Of a stretch of 32,302 bases of DNA, positions 19,433-26,319 are shown one piece after another. Each line of letters begins with the position of its first letter. Positions within the stretch are counted from its first letter, which is position 1. A program made the position numbers and the translations under genes. A model generated the notes under the pieces. That model saw only the letters and a list, made by a program, of their open reading frames with translations, was not told where the DNA came from and made no database searches. The stretch spans positions 1-32,302 of the IMG/VR virus record IMGVR_UViG_3300049043_000107, one strand, 5' to 3'. The DNA is from a virus.

Positions 19433-19655
19433 TTAATTGTTAATTTCTATTTCTGAGTTTAAAAATCTACCCTTAGGATTGTCAAATGAATTACTTAGCT
19501 CTCTGTCTAATTTACCTGCTTCATAGGAAGCATCAGCAAGATTTTTTGACTGGTATAATCATTACTTTATCTACATAAATTGAATAATCTTGCCCTAGTA
19601 TAAATTTAAGTTCTTCATTACTAATAAGTGAATAGTCTTTTAGTTGTATTTTCAT
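19433..19655 (-). CDS. Small hypothetical protein (about 73 aa, one frameshift)
   Basis: The ATG at 19655 overlaps the stop of the upstream membrane-protein gene as ATGA. It reads MKIQLKDYSLISNEELKFIL and GQDYSIYVDKVMIIPVKK. After an indel near 19540 it continues as ADASYEAGKLDRELSNSF to a stop at 19433. It follows a run of tiny coupled genes. The function is unknown. Confidence 0.5.
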
Positions 19656-19801
19656 TCTAAATAGTTTAATATGGCAAAATAAAGACCTACAATAAATGCT
19701 ATAAGAACACCAATCAACCCCATTATTGGAAACATTGCTATAATAACACAACCAACTAAAATCCATATTGTTATTACAGCTGCTTTTAATTTTTTATTCA
19801 T
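19652..19801 (-). CDS. Tiny membrane protein (49 aa)
   Basis: It starts at 19801 (MNKKLKAAVITIWILVGCVI) and has two hydrophobic stretches, IWILVGCVIIAMF and GLIGVLIAFIVGLYFAIL, separated by a short turn. This predicts a two-helix hairpin in the host inner membrane with the charged N-terminus in the cytoplasm. Its stop overlaps the next start (ATGA). Tiny two-helix proteins like this could be holin-like or superinfection-exclusion factors, but nothing in the sequence decides between them. Confidence 0.6.
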   Translation of the reverse strand: MNKKLKAAVITIWILVGCVIIAMFPIMGLIGVLIAFIVGLYFAILNYLE

Positions 19802-19813
19802 AATGATTTATTT

Positions 19814-20029
19814 TTAATCCACTTTAATATCTGTTAATTCTACATTCTCTCCATTGATATGTCTGTAAACAGTATCAAAAAATTGAGATAGTAGTTTGTA
19901 ATCTTCTGGAATCATATTACAATAATCAAAAGCAGGAATAGTTCCATGAACATAACCTTGAACAACTTTGTCACATTTAGCATCTGGCTTATATTCAAAT
20001 ACAGTGTGTCCTCTAAAAATGTATTTCAT
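19814..20029 (-). CDS. Small hypothetical protein (71 aa)
   Basis: An intact frame from 20029 (MKYIFRGHTVFEYKPDAKCD) to 19814. It has a strand-rich first half with VVQGYVHGTIPAFDYCN and a helical LLSQFFDTVYRHI, followed by a short acidic strand. No family is recognised. It lies 12 bases upstream of the two-helix membrane gene and follows an A-rich leader. Confidence 0.55.
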   Translation of the reverse strand: MKYIFRGHTVFEYKPDAKCDKVVQGYVHGTIPAFDYCNMIPEDYKLLSQFFDTVYRHINGENVELTDIKVD

Positions 20030-20078
20030 ATAGTTTTGTTTAAAATATTTTATTGCCTTTATTCTTTATTAAATTGTT

Positions 20079-20474
20079 TCATTGTTTTTGTTTTAACAGC
20101 CAAATTATTAATAATATTGGGTAATAGAATAAGGAAAATAGCACAGAGCCTGCTGCTATAAATAAAAATATCATAGAGAGTGTATTATTACAGTATTCTA
20201 ATGGATTTTCTACATCACGTTTAAATCTTGAGAAAACCCACATTAAAAAACAACTCACTACATATACAAGAACTGGTATAAGTTCTACTGGTATGTTTGT
20301 CACGGTATTAGGTTTTGTAAGGTGTATAGCAGAGCTGCTTCTGTTGCTTCTTGTGGGTGTCAGAAGCATTCTATCTCCAACTGTAAAAACATCGAGAGAG
20401 TCTGGAGTATATACTGCACCATAAAATCCTTTACAACTACCTACGAGAGGTATATCTCGGAATGCATATACCAA
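20079..20474 (-). CDS. Membrane protein with two C-terminal transmembrane helices
   Basis: The open frame begins at 20474, but the first 35 residues overlap the upstream gene. A start at the internal Met (MLLTPTRSNRSS, 20369) is equally possible. The C-terminal half has two clear membrane helices, VELIPVLVYVVSCFLMWVF and MIFLFIAAGSVLFSLFYYPI, separated by a charged loop (SRFKRDVENPLEYC). It ends KQKQ. It is probably an inner-membrane phage protein. Function is unknown; it belongs to the cluster of small coupled membrane-protein genes. Confidence 0.55.
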   Translation of the reverse strand: MVYAFRDIPLVGSCKGFYGAVYTPDSLDVFTVGDRMLLTPTRSNRSSSAIHLTKPNTVTNIPVELIPVLVYVVSCFLMWVFSRFKRDVENPLEYCNNTLSMIFLFIAAGSVLFSLFYYPILLIIWLLKQKQ

Positions 20475-20742
20475 AATTCACTCTTATCCATTCGATAGCC
20501 ATTGAATGAGTTGGAGCATAAATTATATTTTTAATCAAAGCCGATGCTTGTCCTGAAATATATAAACATTTTGATTTATTAATTATTGGGTAATATCTTC
20601 CATGTTCATCAATTCCAAACATTTTACTTCTCGGTTTTGTATAAAACATCTCACACATAACTTTAAACCCTTTCTCCTTTAACAGCGTACTCACCTCAAA
20701 TGAACAATAATGTTCTTGTATGTCGTTTATTAGTTCTTTCAT
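20437..20742 (-). CDS. Conserved hypothetical phage protein (about 101 aa)
   Basis: The start at 20742 (MKELINDIQEHYCSFEVSTL) overlaps the previous stop as ATGA. Landmarks are LLKEKGFKVMCEMFYTKP and PTHSMAIEWIRVNFGI, the latter a phrase common to a small protein of many Bacteroidota phages that usually continues further. Here the last residues (PRYTSRR) overlap the next gene by 38 bases and may be altered by an indel. No activity is known. Confidence 0.6.
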   Translation of the reverse strand: MKELINDIQEHYCSFEVSTLLKEKGFKVMCEMFYTKPRSKMFGIDEHGRYYPIINKSKCLYISGQASALIKNIIYAPTHSMAIEWIRVNFGICIPRYTSRR

Positions 20743-21319
20743 AAATACTTTGATTTAAGAATAATATTGTAATAATCTGTTGTTACTGGTTCTTCATTAT
20801 GCTTATATGAAGTCCATGTCTGTGGAGCTTCCTTTTTACATTGCTCTGATTCTTTACGTTTAGATTTAGTTTTATCAGTTCTATATTCATAATAGAGCCA
20901 TGATTCCCAATAAGCACTAATTGCCTTACTATTTCTAAAACCAATAATTAATGCCAATTGATAACCAAAGAATACAAATGATAATATAGGAACCCATTCA
21001 TATCTAAAATCATCGTATTTTGTTTTCCATCCTAAGCCACAATAACTAAATCCTATAGATAATGGAACTGGTTTAGTCCATCCTCTATATTTGTATATCG
21101 AATGCATTAGGATCTATACCATAATGAATATGATGTATGTTTTGACTATCTTTAGTGGCTGCTTTTAAACAGTCTTCTTTATTAAATTTGACCCATTTTC
21201 TGGGGAGGAAATAAGGAACACCTATTTGTGTTTTACCAGCATAAAAATTAACCTTAAATGGTTTGAATGGACTATTCAGTATCTTCAGCCATCTTAAACT
21301 TCTAAAATAATGTTTTCAT
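20739..21319 (-). CDS. Membrane-associated hypothetical protein (about 193 aa, frameshifted)
   Basis: The ATG at 21319 (MKTLF) overlaps the previous stop as ATGA. Indels near 21305 and 21095 join SLRWLKILNSPFKPFKVNFY and IGVPYFLPRKWVKFNKEDC to a second half reading YRGWTKPVPLSIGFSYCGLG. A single hydrophobic segment, VPILSFVFFGYQLALIIGF, would cross the membrane. A basic, K/E-rich tail follows. The function is unknown. Confidence 0.5.
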
Positions 21320-21417
21320 TTGTCTTCTTTATGATTGTTATCGTATTTTGTTCCATCTATTAATATACATATACCAAAGATGAATATAGCCAATAGTGCA
21401 ATTTTAAGTATTGTCAT
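21316..21417 (-). CDS. Tiny single-pass membrane peptide (33 aa)
   Basis: It starts at 21417, overlapping the DnaA-like gene's stop (ATGA), and ends in TGA that overlaps the next start. It reads MTILKIALLAIFIFGICILI followed by a polar tail, a single membrane helix with little else. Overlap at both ends argues for a translated gene rather than chance. Confidence 0.5.
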   Translation of the reverse strand: MTILKIALLAIFIFGICILIDGTKYDNNHKEDK

Positions 21418-21746
21418 ACAAGTTTCATTATGTTGTTAATATGTGTTTGATATTCATTGGTGTGCTTTAGAGACAGTTGATCTCTCACAGCGTTTCTGTT
21501 GTGAATAACGCTTGTGTGCTCTTTTTTATTCATCAATCTACCTACAGCAGCTAATGTCATATCTGCTTCTGTTAGTAATAAATATTGACAAATGCTTCTA
21601 GGCTTTGTTATTTCTCTAAATCTTCTGGTAGAAAACAATCTATCTCTTGATATATTGAAATAGATGCATGTAGCACTAATTATCTTTTCTTGTAACTCCT
21701 CTTGAGTGTAATTCATTTTTAACGTGTTTTGTAAGAATGTTAACAT
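21414..21746 (-). CDS. Stand-alone DnaA domain IV-like DNA-binding protein
   Basis: About 100-110 residues; the start is either 21746 or the internal Met at 21716 (MNYTQEELQEKI). The central region follows the helix order of the DnaA C-terminal domain: EKIISATCIYFNISRDRLF, then STRRFREITKPRSICQYLLL (basic loop and helix before the helix-turn-helix) and ADMTLAAVGRLMNKKEHTSV followed by IHNRNAV. This corresponds to the DnaA-box reading helix with its DHTTV-H signature, here EHTSVIH. There is no AAA+ domain. It may bind host DnaA boxes or a phage origin, or compete with host DnaA. The fold assignment is by motif; the target is unknown. Confidence 0.7.
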   Translation of the reverse strand: MLTFLQNTLKMNYTQEELQEKIISATCIYFNISRDRLFSTRRFREITKPRSICQYLLLTEADMTLAAVGRLMNKKEHTSVIHNRNAVRDQLSLKHTNEYQTHINNIMKLV

Positions 21747-21835
21747 AAACTGAATAAAGAAGACATTTGTTTTTTCTCCAAATCTTCTCTTTTCTTCAAA
21801 TGCTTAGCTAATATAGTTAATATTTGTTGTTTCAT
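21740..21835 (-). CDS. Tiny basic ORF upstream of the DnaA-like gene (31 aa)
   Basis: The frame from 21835 (MKQQILTILAKHLKKREDLE) ends in TAA at 21740, overlapping the first possible start of the DnaA-like gene. It follows a terminator hairpin and so may be the first gene of the next transcript. It is helical and basic. It could be a leader peptide or the true N-terminus of the DnaA-like protein after an indel. Confidence 0.35.
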   Translation of the reverse strand: MKQQILTILAKHLKKREDLEKKQMSSLFSLC

Positions 21836-21851
21836 GAGATTAAAATTAAAA

Positions 21852-21884
21852 ATCCTCCTGAAGAACATTATTCCTCAGGAGGAT
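21852..21884 (-). terminator. Intrinsic terminator after the small lipoprotein gene
   Basis: ATCCTCCTGA (21852-21861) and TCAGGAGGAT (21875-21884) form a perfect ten-pair stem. On the minus strand TTTTAATTTTA follows. It separates the lipoprotein gene cluster from the DnaA-like gene cluster. Confidence 0.88.
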
Positions 21885-21904
21885 GATTGTACACACACAC
21901 CACA

Positions 21905-22099
21905 CTAATATTTGATTTTCAAGGGCTTATATTTACCATAAGTCCAAGAAGAATTATATCTTTTTCTGGAATAGCCAGAATACAATGATTTTGATTTAGG
22001 CACCTCTTTAAAGAAATACCTCTTATCTGTTGTAGGACATCTTTGAGCTGTACAGCTTGTAAATAATATCACCAATAATAAATAGAATAAATTTTTCAT
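21905..22099 (-). CDS. Small predicted lipoprotein (64 aa)
   Basis: The start at 22099 follows an AAACAAACAAAC leader. MKNLFYLLLVILFTSC is a short lipoprotein signal peptide with a lipobox ending at Cys16. The mature part of about 49 residues is basic and Tyr/Ser/Lys-rich (KSLYSGYSRKRYNSSW). It would be lipid-anchored in the host envelope after expression. Phage lipoproteins often block receptors or DNA entry of competing phages. That role is possible but not shown here. It ends 21 bases before a strong terminator. Confidence 0.65.
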   Translation of the reverse strand: MKNLFYLLLVILFTSCTAQRCPTTDKRYFFKEVPKSKSLYSGYSRKRYNSSWTYGKYKPLKIKY

Positions 22100-22114
22100 A
22101 TGTTTGTTTGTTTT

Positions 22115-22455
22115 TTACCAATATTTAATGCTAAATAATCCTTTAATAATCCAATAGAAAACAAATCCAATGACTAACAAGTAAATTATGAGTTGTGCAC
22201 ATCCTTCAGCTCCATGAATATTGTCATCTTTTTCCTGTAATTTATTAAGCCTCCAATACTTAGTAACCCAATCTTTATAGGCTTCTTCGTATTCAGATGT
22301 ACCTTCTACAAGACCTGAATGTTTCACCTTATTAGATGCTATTAGCTCATCATATCTTGCTTCATACAACTCTTTCTCTCTTTGAGAGGTTTCAGTACCA
22401 TTCCCCAAAAGTTAGGGTCGTATTTTGCCTGTTGTTCTTTTTCTTCTTGCGTCAT
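22115..22455 (-). CDS. Hypothetical protein with C-terminal membrane helix (about 113 aa)
   Basis: It starts at 22455 (MTQEEKEQQAKYDPNFWG). One indel near 22405 joins this to NGTETSQREKELYEARYDEL and a long charged helix (EYEEAYKDWVTKYWRLNKLQ). The end has a membrane helix, CAQLIIYLLVIGFVFYWII, and a short tail, so the bulk should face the cytoplasm as a tail-anchored protein. It begins 19 bases downstream of the tRNA-like element. Confidence 0.55.
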
Positions 22456-22473
22456 AAATTATTATTTATTTCG

Positions 22474-22595
22474 TGCCAGGAACAGGATTCGAACCTGTAA
22501 AAAACCCTCCGACGGTTAGCCCTATTAATAGGGTTCGGTTTAGGAGATATCCCTCAGTTAACACACCATTGCGTCTACCATTTCCGCCACCCTGA
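22474..22595 (-). tRNA. tRNA-Leu-like gene with an enlarged centre (122 nt)
   Basis: The acceptor stem pairs GTCAGGG (22595-22589) with TCCTGGC, with two or three G-U pairs, and has discriminator A. The D arm GCGG-AAATGGTAGAC-GC is the Leu type. The T arm ACAGG-TTCGAAT-CCTGT is perfect. CCA is not encoded. Between the D and T arms there are about 37 more bases than in a normal tRNA-Leu, including the hairpin CCCTAT-TA-ATAGGG enclosed by CTCC/GGAG, and I cannot draw a convincing anticodon arm. A TTAA in the right area suggests UAA, but this is not secure. It may have an extended variable arm, a small insertion, or sequencing errors. Confidence 0.6.
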
Positions 22596-22613
22596 CTATA
22601 TACCCCTTAATTT

Positions 22614-22874
22614 TTAATTTACTTTAATAACTGATTGATTAGATAAAGTCTTACCTTCTCGCACATCATAGTTGATTATAGCAGGCATTGCATCGCTACT
22701 ATCTTTTGGGTACATTATCCAAATAGGGTGTTCGCCATCCGCAGGAACTACTTACATTAACTTATATGTCTTACCATGTATTACGATAAAGTCTTTCGGT
22801 TGTTCATAGATTTGACCTCGTTTTTGACAAGCTATTAAACTAATCAACCCTATTCCTAATAGTATTTTTTTCAT
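22614..22874 (-). pseudogene. Small lipoprotein gene with an in-frame TAA
   Basis: From 22874, MKKILLGIGLISLIAC is a lipoprotein signal with Cys16. The frame reads QKRGQIYEQPKDFIVIHGKT, then hits TAA at codon 41, and continues in the same frame as VVPADGEHPIWIMYPKDSSD to a stop at 22614, 86 residues in all. Continuity of the frame on both sides suggests one gene with a nonsense change or a base error, not two genes. TAA is the normal stop of neighbouring genes, so recoding is unlikely. It resembles small secreted Bacteroidota phage or host lipoproteins. Confidence 0.55.
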
Positions 22875-22877
22875 AAT

Positions 22878-23126
22878 TTATATTTTTTGTTTAAAGGTTT
22901 CGTTGTAGCATCGTTCGGCATCTGCTTTACTTAATTTTTTATACAATTCTGTATCCAATGGTAAATCATCACTTGTTATATATGCATTCATTATCTGCTT
23001 CTTTTCCAGTTCTTTTGCTTTTTTAATCGTTTCATCTATAATTGCATGAGCCAAAGCTGGTGCTACTAAATAGCCATATTTTGTTAATTCATCAACAAGC
23101 CATTCTACTGCTGTTTGTTGTGCCAT
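22878..23126 (-). CDS. Small conserved phage protein (82 aa)
   Basis: An intact frame from 23126 (MAQQTAVEWLVDELTKYGYL). The order TAVEWLVDEL - IIDETIKKAKELEKKQIMNAY is that of a small helical protein very common in Bacteroidota phages and prophages. It probably forms a helical hairpin or dimer. No role is established. The leader is AATAAAACAAAC, and it ends three bases before the next gene's start. Confidence 0.68.
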   Translation of the reverse strand: MAQQTAVEWLVDELTKYGYLVAPALAHAIIDETIKKAKELEKKQIMNAYITSDDLPLDTELYKKLSKADAERCYNETFKQKI

Positions 23127-23204
23127 GTTTGTTTTATTTAAATTCCATGTATCGGTTTCAATATCGTATATATCTCCGTTCAGGGTTTATTATTTTTTTT
23201 ATTT

Positions 23205-23432
23205 TTATTTATTTTTGCTCGGATAAGTTATGGTATTTGTTTCCAATATGGTTCTTTCTAAGGTAGTTCCTTTTTGAATAATTCTATTGTATATGGTTCT
23301 TGCCTTTTCTTCATCAATACTACCAGAATTTGGTATAAACAAAATATCACCTATTTCATTTATTTCTTGCGTAAAATAAAAATCTCCCTGTATTGAGTTT
23401 TCTTTTACAAATCTGTATGTTTTTTGTGCCAT
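23205..23432 (-). CDS. Small hypothetical protein (75 aa)
   Basis: I chose the start at 23432 (MAQKTYRFVKENSIQGDFYF) because its beginning is shared in style with its neighbour and follows an A-rich leader; an upstream ATG at 23450 adds six residues. It has mixed strand content, with IGDILFIPNSGSIDEEKA in the middle, and ends in TITYPSKNK. No family is recognised. Confidence 0.5.
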   Translation of the reverse strand: MAQKTYRFVKENSIQGDFYFTQEINEIGDILFIPNSGSIDEEKARTIYNRIIQKGTTLERTILETNTITYPSKNK

Positions 23433-23462
23433 GTTACTTTGTTTATACAAAATTAAGAAAAT

Positions 23463-23499
23463 AAAACAGCCCTACAAAAAATATCAGTAGGGCTGTTTT
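23463..23499 (-). terminator. Strong intrinsic terminator, 13-bp stem
   Basis: AAAACAGCCCTAC (23463-23475) and GTAGGGCTGTTTT (23487-23499) pair perfectly. On the minus strand the right arm runs into ATTTTCTTAATTTT. It lies just after the stop of the 23515-23662 gene and can act in both directions. Confidence 0.88.
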
Positions 23500-23514
23500 G
23501 GGACACACACAACA

Positions 23515-23662
23515 CTAATATCCTATTTCATTGAGCTGGTGTGCATCAGCATCAATTATCACCCATCCTTTTGATATGTAATAATCAAAAGAATAGGGAA
23601 ATTCTGTTTGCCAGAGCTTTAAATTTAATAAACTCTGTTGGTGTGAGTGTAATTGTTTTCAT
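23515..23662 (-). CDS. Small hypothetical protein (about 48 aa, one frameshift)
   Basis: It begins MKTITLTPTEFIKFK at 23662. After one indel near 23610 it reads LWQTEFPYSFDYYISKGWVI and ends DADAHQLNEIGY at 23515. Two strands and an aromatic-rich centre suggest a small mixed fold. It ends 16 bases before the terminator stem. Confidence 0.45.
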
Positions 23663-23672
23663 ATGTGTGGTT

Positions 23673-23831
23673 TTAGAATCCATCAATCATTATGGCTAAT
23701 TGAACAGCCTCTGCATAGGTCTTTGCCCATACACGATAACCATCAATTATCCATAGTTTTTTGTCACCATTAACTTGTATTGGCTCTGGAGGACTAAATT
23801 CATCCTTTTCTTTTTTGATTTCTACGCTCAT
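23673..23831 (-). CDS. Small hypothetical protein (52 aa)
   Basis: An intact frame from 23831, overlapping the previous stop as ATGA. It begins MSVEIKKEKDEFSPPEPIQV, then KLWIIDGYRVWAKTYAEAVQ and a short helix. The WIIDGYRVWAKTYAEAV phrase resembles a single beta-alpha unit. No function is recognised. Confidence 0.5.
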   Translation of the reverse strand: MSVEIKKEKDEFSPPEPIQVNGDKKLWIIDGYRVWAKTYAEAVQLAIMIDGF

Positions 23832-24215
23832 ATTGAATCATTTGTAAGTGAACAAAATTTTTCTACAAATTTCTCTTCATCAACGTTGCATTTTTTGCTA
23901 ATGCAATACAAGACATTATGTATAGCATTGTCATACGATAGCTTTCTTTCATCTTTGATTCAATATCACCATATTTAAACATTGCATATGCTAATTCATT
24001 TGCATTGCTTAAATTACCAGTGAATTCTTCAATAACACCACTTTTTGTCCTTAAATTAATAGGACAATCATCAATTTCATCAAATAATTCATTCTGATAT
24101 ATCATTTGCTTTACAATGCTGTAAGTCATGTAAGCCATGATTTCTTTTGCTCTTTGTTCAGAAATATTAGGCATCCATAAATTGATTCTTCTGCGTGTTT
24201 GAAAGTTAATTCCAT
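23828..24215 (-). CDS. Hypothetical helical protein (about 128 aa, frameshifted)
   Basis: The ATG at 24215 (MELTFK) follows an A/C-rich leader. One indel at about 24195 joins it to RRINLWMPNISEQRAKEIMA, and another near 23875 to NVDEEKFVEKFCSLTNDSI, which ends overlapping the next start (ATGA). If the first indel is not accepted, the gene starts at 24174. It is mostly helical and slightly acidic (LFDEIDDCPINLRTKSG). No family is recognised. Confidence 0.5.
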
Positions 24216-24236
24216 TTTGTGTGTGTTTTTTTTTTG

Positions 24237-24741
24237 TTATTTAATTGATCTTTCTTTGAAGTTGATTCCTATTCCGAAGGATAGAACATTGATATTGTCC
24301 CATACAATGGATAGCGTTATTTTTTGATTCTATATCCCAATGTGCTCCACATAATAGATAAGTGCCTCCATCTCTTATAACATACCATAACATACCATTT
24401 GTTTCTCCGTTATAGTAGTTTTTACGAACTCCAAATCCTACCTTACTAGCAAAGTAAAACCTATTCTTTTCTATCCCTAGGATGGCATATGAGCTACCAT
24501 GCTTTGCGTTTACCACCTCATATGCTGTTCCTGGATTGATAAACTCGGTATAATCTGCTCCTTCTGCACCATTTAATAGGAATGTGGAAATACCTATTCC
24601 ATACACATTTCCTTTCTTATGCTTGATTAGTTCTGCTCCTATAGATTTAGAGCTGGAATAATATGCAGAAAGTGTATAACTCTGTCCATATGAAGCTATA
24701 GATAGGGCAATAACAAGAATTGTTAATAAAGTTTTTTTCAT
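24237..24741 (-). CDS. Predicted outer-membrane beta-barrel protein with signal peptide
   Basis: It begins MKKTLLTILVIALSIASYGQ, a Sec signal peptide with cleavage after the A-S-Y-G region. The mature part alternates glycine and aromatic residues in strand-like runs: SYTLSAYYSSSKSIGAELIK, NVYGIGISTFLLNG, GSSYAILGIEKNRFYFASKV and GVRKNYYNGETNGMLWYVIR. After a frameshift near 24325 the C-terminus reads ITLSIVWDNINVLSFGIGIN, ending in typical terminal strands. At about 168 residues it suits an eight-stranded barrel. I recall related proteins in other Bacteroidota phages. In the host outer membrane it could alter phage receptors or the envelope; that is inference. Confidence 0.65.
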
Positions 24742-24751
24742 CTAATTAAAT

Positions 24752-24958
24752 TTAGTAATAAATGAATACATACTTCTTATAATAATGCAACATTCTTTTC
24801 CTGAATACAAACCAATTGTTTTTTACATTAGACTTATACAGTCTTGTGAAATTAATAAATTCATGAAAATCAGCAAGCCAAAGTCCTCTAATAAACTCTG
24901 CAATTGCAATTAAAATAGAAATTAATGTGAGAAAAATAATTTTGAATAGATATTTCAT
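24752..24958 (-). CDS. Small membrane protein (68 aa)
   Basis: An intact frame from 24958, with MKYLFKIIFLTLISILIAIA as a signal anchor, then FIRGLWLADFHEFINFTRLY and a basic, Tyr-rich end. It is likely a single-pass inner-membrane protein. It precedes the beta-barrel gene by 10 bases, so the pair may act on the envelope together. The function is unknown. Confidence 0.5.
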   Translation of the reverse strand: MKYLFKIIFLTLISILIAIAEFIRGLWLADFHEFINFTRLYKSNVKNNWFVFRKRMLHYYKKYVFIYY

Positions 24959-24972
24959 TGTGTGTTTTTTGT

Positions 24973-24998
24973 AAAAGGGGGAATTAATTTCCCCTTTT
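24973..24998 (-). terminator. Probable terminator after the vWA gene
   Basis: AAAAGGGG (24973-24980) pairs with CCCCTTTT (24991-24998). On the minus strand the stem ends in CCCCCTTTTA. It starts three bases after the vWA gene's stop. The U run is part of the stem, so it is weaker than the other terminators. Confidence 0.6.
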
Positions 24999-25000
24999 GG

Positions 25001-26265
25001 TTATTTAAATTCGTTTTTCACCAATGTATTAATGAGCCTTGGAACATTCTTAATGATTTCTGCATTATTTTTGCAACAGTGTTGTAAGAGTATATTTCTT
25101 TCACACCGTCATAACCACTCACACCTACACCCATTGTAACAAAACCATCACGTTTGCATTTTTCAATAATACGCTTCAATCCATTAATAGCAGATTTACC
25201 ACCATAATTCCTTCCAGAAGGCTCACCATCAGAAATAGAAATAAATATGATGTTATCAGAAGTTTCATTTCTAATTTACTCATAAATAGATTCTATAACA
25301 GGCCCATCATAATTTTCATGAAATGATACATCTTCCTGATTCAAAATAGTGTCATAAAAATTAACATATTTGTCGTTATATGTTCTGATTTCAGGAGACT
25401 TACCACCACTATGGCCAAAAATGTAAATCTTATTAGAAGGCAATATTTGCTCAAAAGCTAAATAAAGACATTTAACAAGATTGTTTTGGTAATATGCTCC
25501 AGATTGTTGGTTCTTAGCCTTTCCCATACTACCACTCTCATCACGTCAAATAACAAATCAGAGAAAGGTTTTGTAATTAACATCCTCTTCCTCCACTCTA
25601 TGATAGATGTGTGAATTACCAGCAGGAATCTCAGCAATCTTATGACCACTCGTTTTACCACATCTAAGATTTTCTATCTTGTCAGATTGTGGGTCAGAAA
25701 GAAATGTCTAAGAGTCTAACAATACTGGCTGCAAGTGGTAACTTGGTCTGAATTAGGGCCCATTTTCTACCTGAAGATACAAAATCAATAAAATTTGTAG
25801 ATTTTTTTAAATCTTCATCAGTTACAGCTGAACTAGGTAAATATTCTCCCATCTATTTTTAGCTTCTTTTACTTTGGTAATTTTTTTCAAGAGCACGGTA
25901 CACTATGTCATCATTAGAATAATCACCTTCCTCTGAGGATGATGAACAACTTCCTCTACTAACATTAATTCGAAATGTTACATTTTTGTAAAATTCTTCA
26001 TAATGTTCAAACAAATTACCCAATCTCAAATCCTTTTTTAACAAGTTAATACACTCACAAACTGAGTCCTTTTACTAAAAAGATTAAAATTAAGTTCATC
26101 TCCGTCTTCAATATCAGAAATTTTAATAAGCTTATGTCCAATCTTAGAAGAAACCACCTTTGCTAAAAATATTTCACAGAGCAAATCAGAAAAATAAAAA
26201 CTTCCTTCTACTTTATTATACGTGTAAGTGATACCTTCTGGAATAGATATTCTAGGGTGATCCAT
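25001..26265 (-). CDS. von Willebrand A-domain protein, CobT/MoxR-partner type
   Basis: About 420 residues after correcting indels (near 26045, 25860, 25700, 25545 and 25275). The N-terminal half includes LCEIFLAKVVSSKIGHKLIK, a Ser/Glu-rich stretch (RGSCSSSSEEGDYSNDD) and KTSGHKIAEIPAGNSHIYHR. The C-terminal vWA domain has the MIDAS motif DESGSMGKA, IYIFGHSGG, then NIIFISISDGEPSGRNYGGK and GFVTMGVGVSG. CobT-like vWA proteins work with CobS/MoxR-type AAA+ ATPases in metal insertion or protein remodelling. The ATPase gene lies directly upstream, separated by a terminator. Substrate and partner in phage infection are unknown. Confidence 0.78.
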
Positions 26266-26288
26266 TATTCTTTGAATCCACCGTAAAA

Positions 26289-26319
26289 AGCATCTTCCCA
26301 GTTAAAATGGGAAGATGCT
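26289..26319 (-). terminator. Strong intrinsic terminator between ATPase and vWA genes
   Basis: AGCATCTTCCCA (26289-26300) and TGGGAAGATGCT (26308-26319) form a perfect 12-pair stem with a seven-base loop. TTTTTA follows on the minus strand. It begins at the ATPase stop codon, so the vWA gene must be reached by read-through or its own promoter. Confidence 0.9.
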
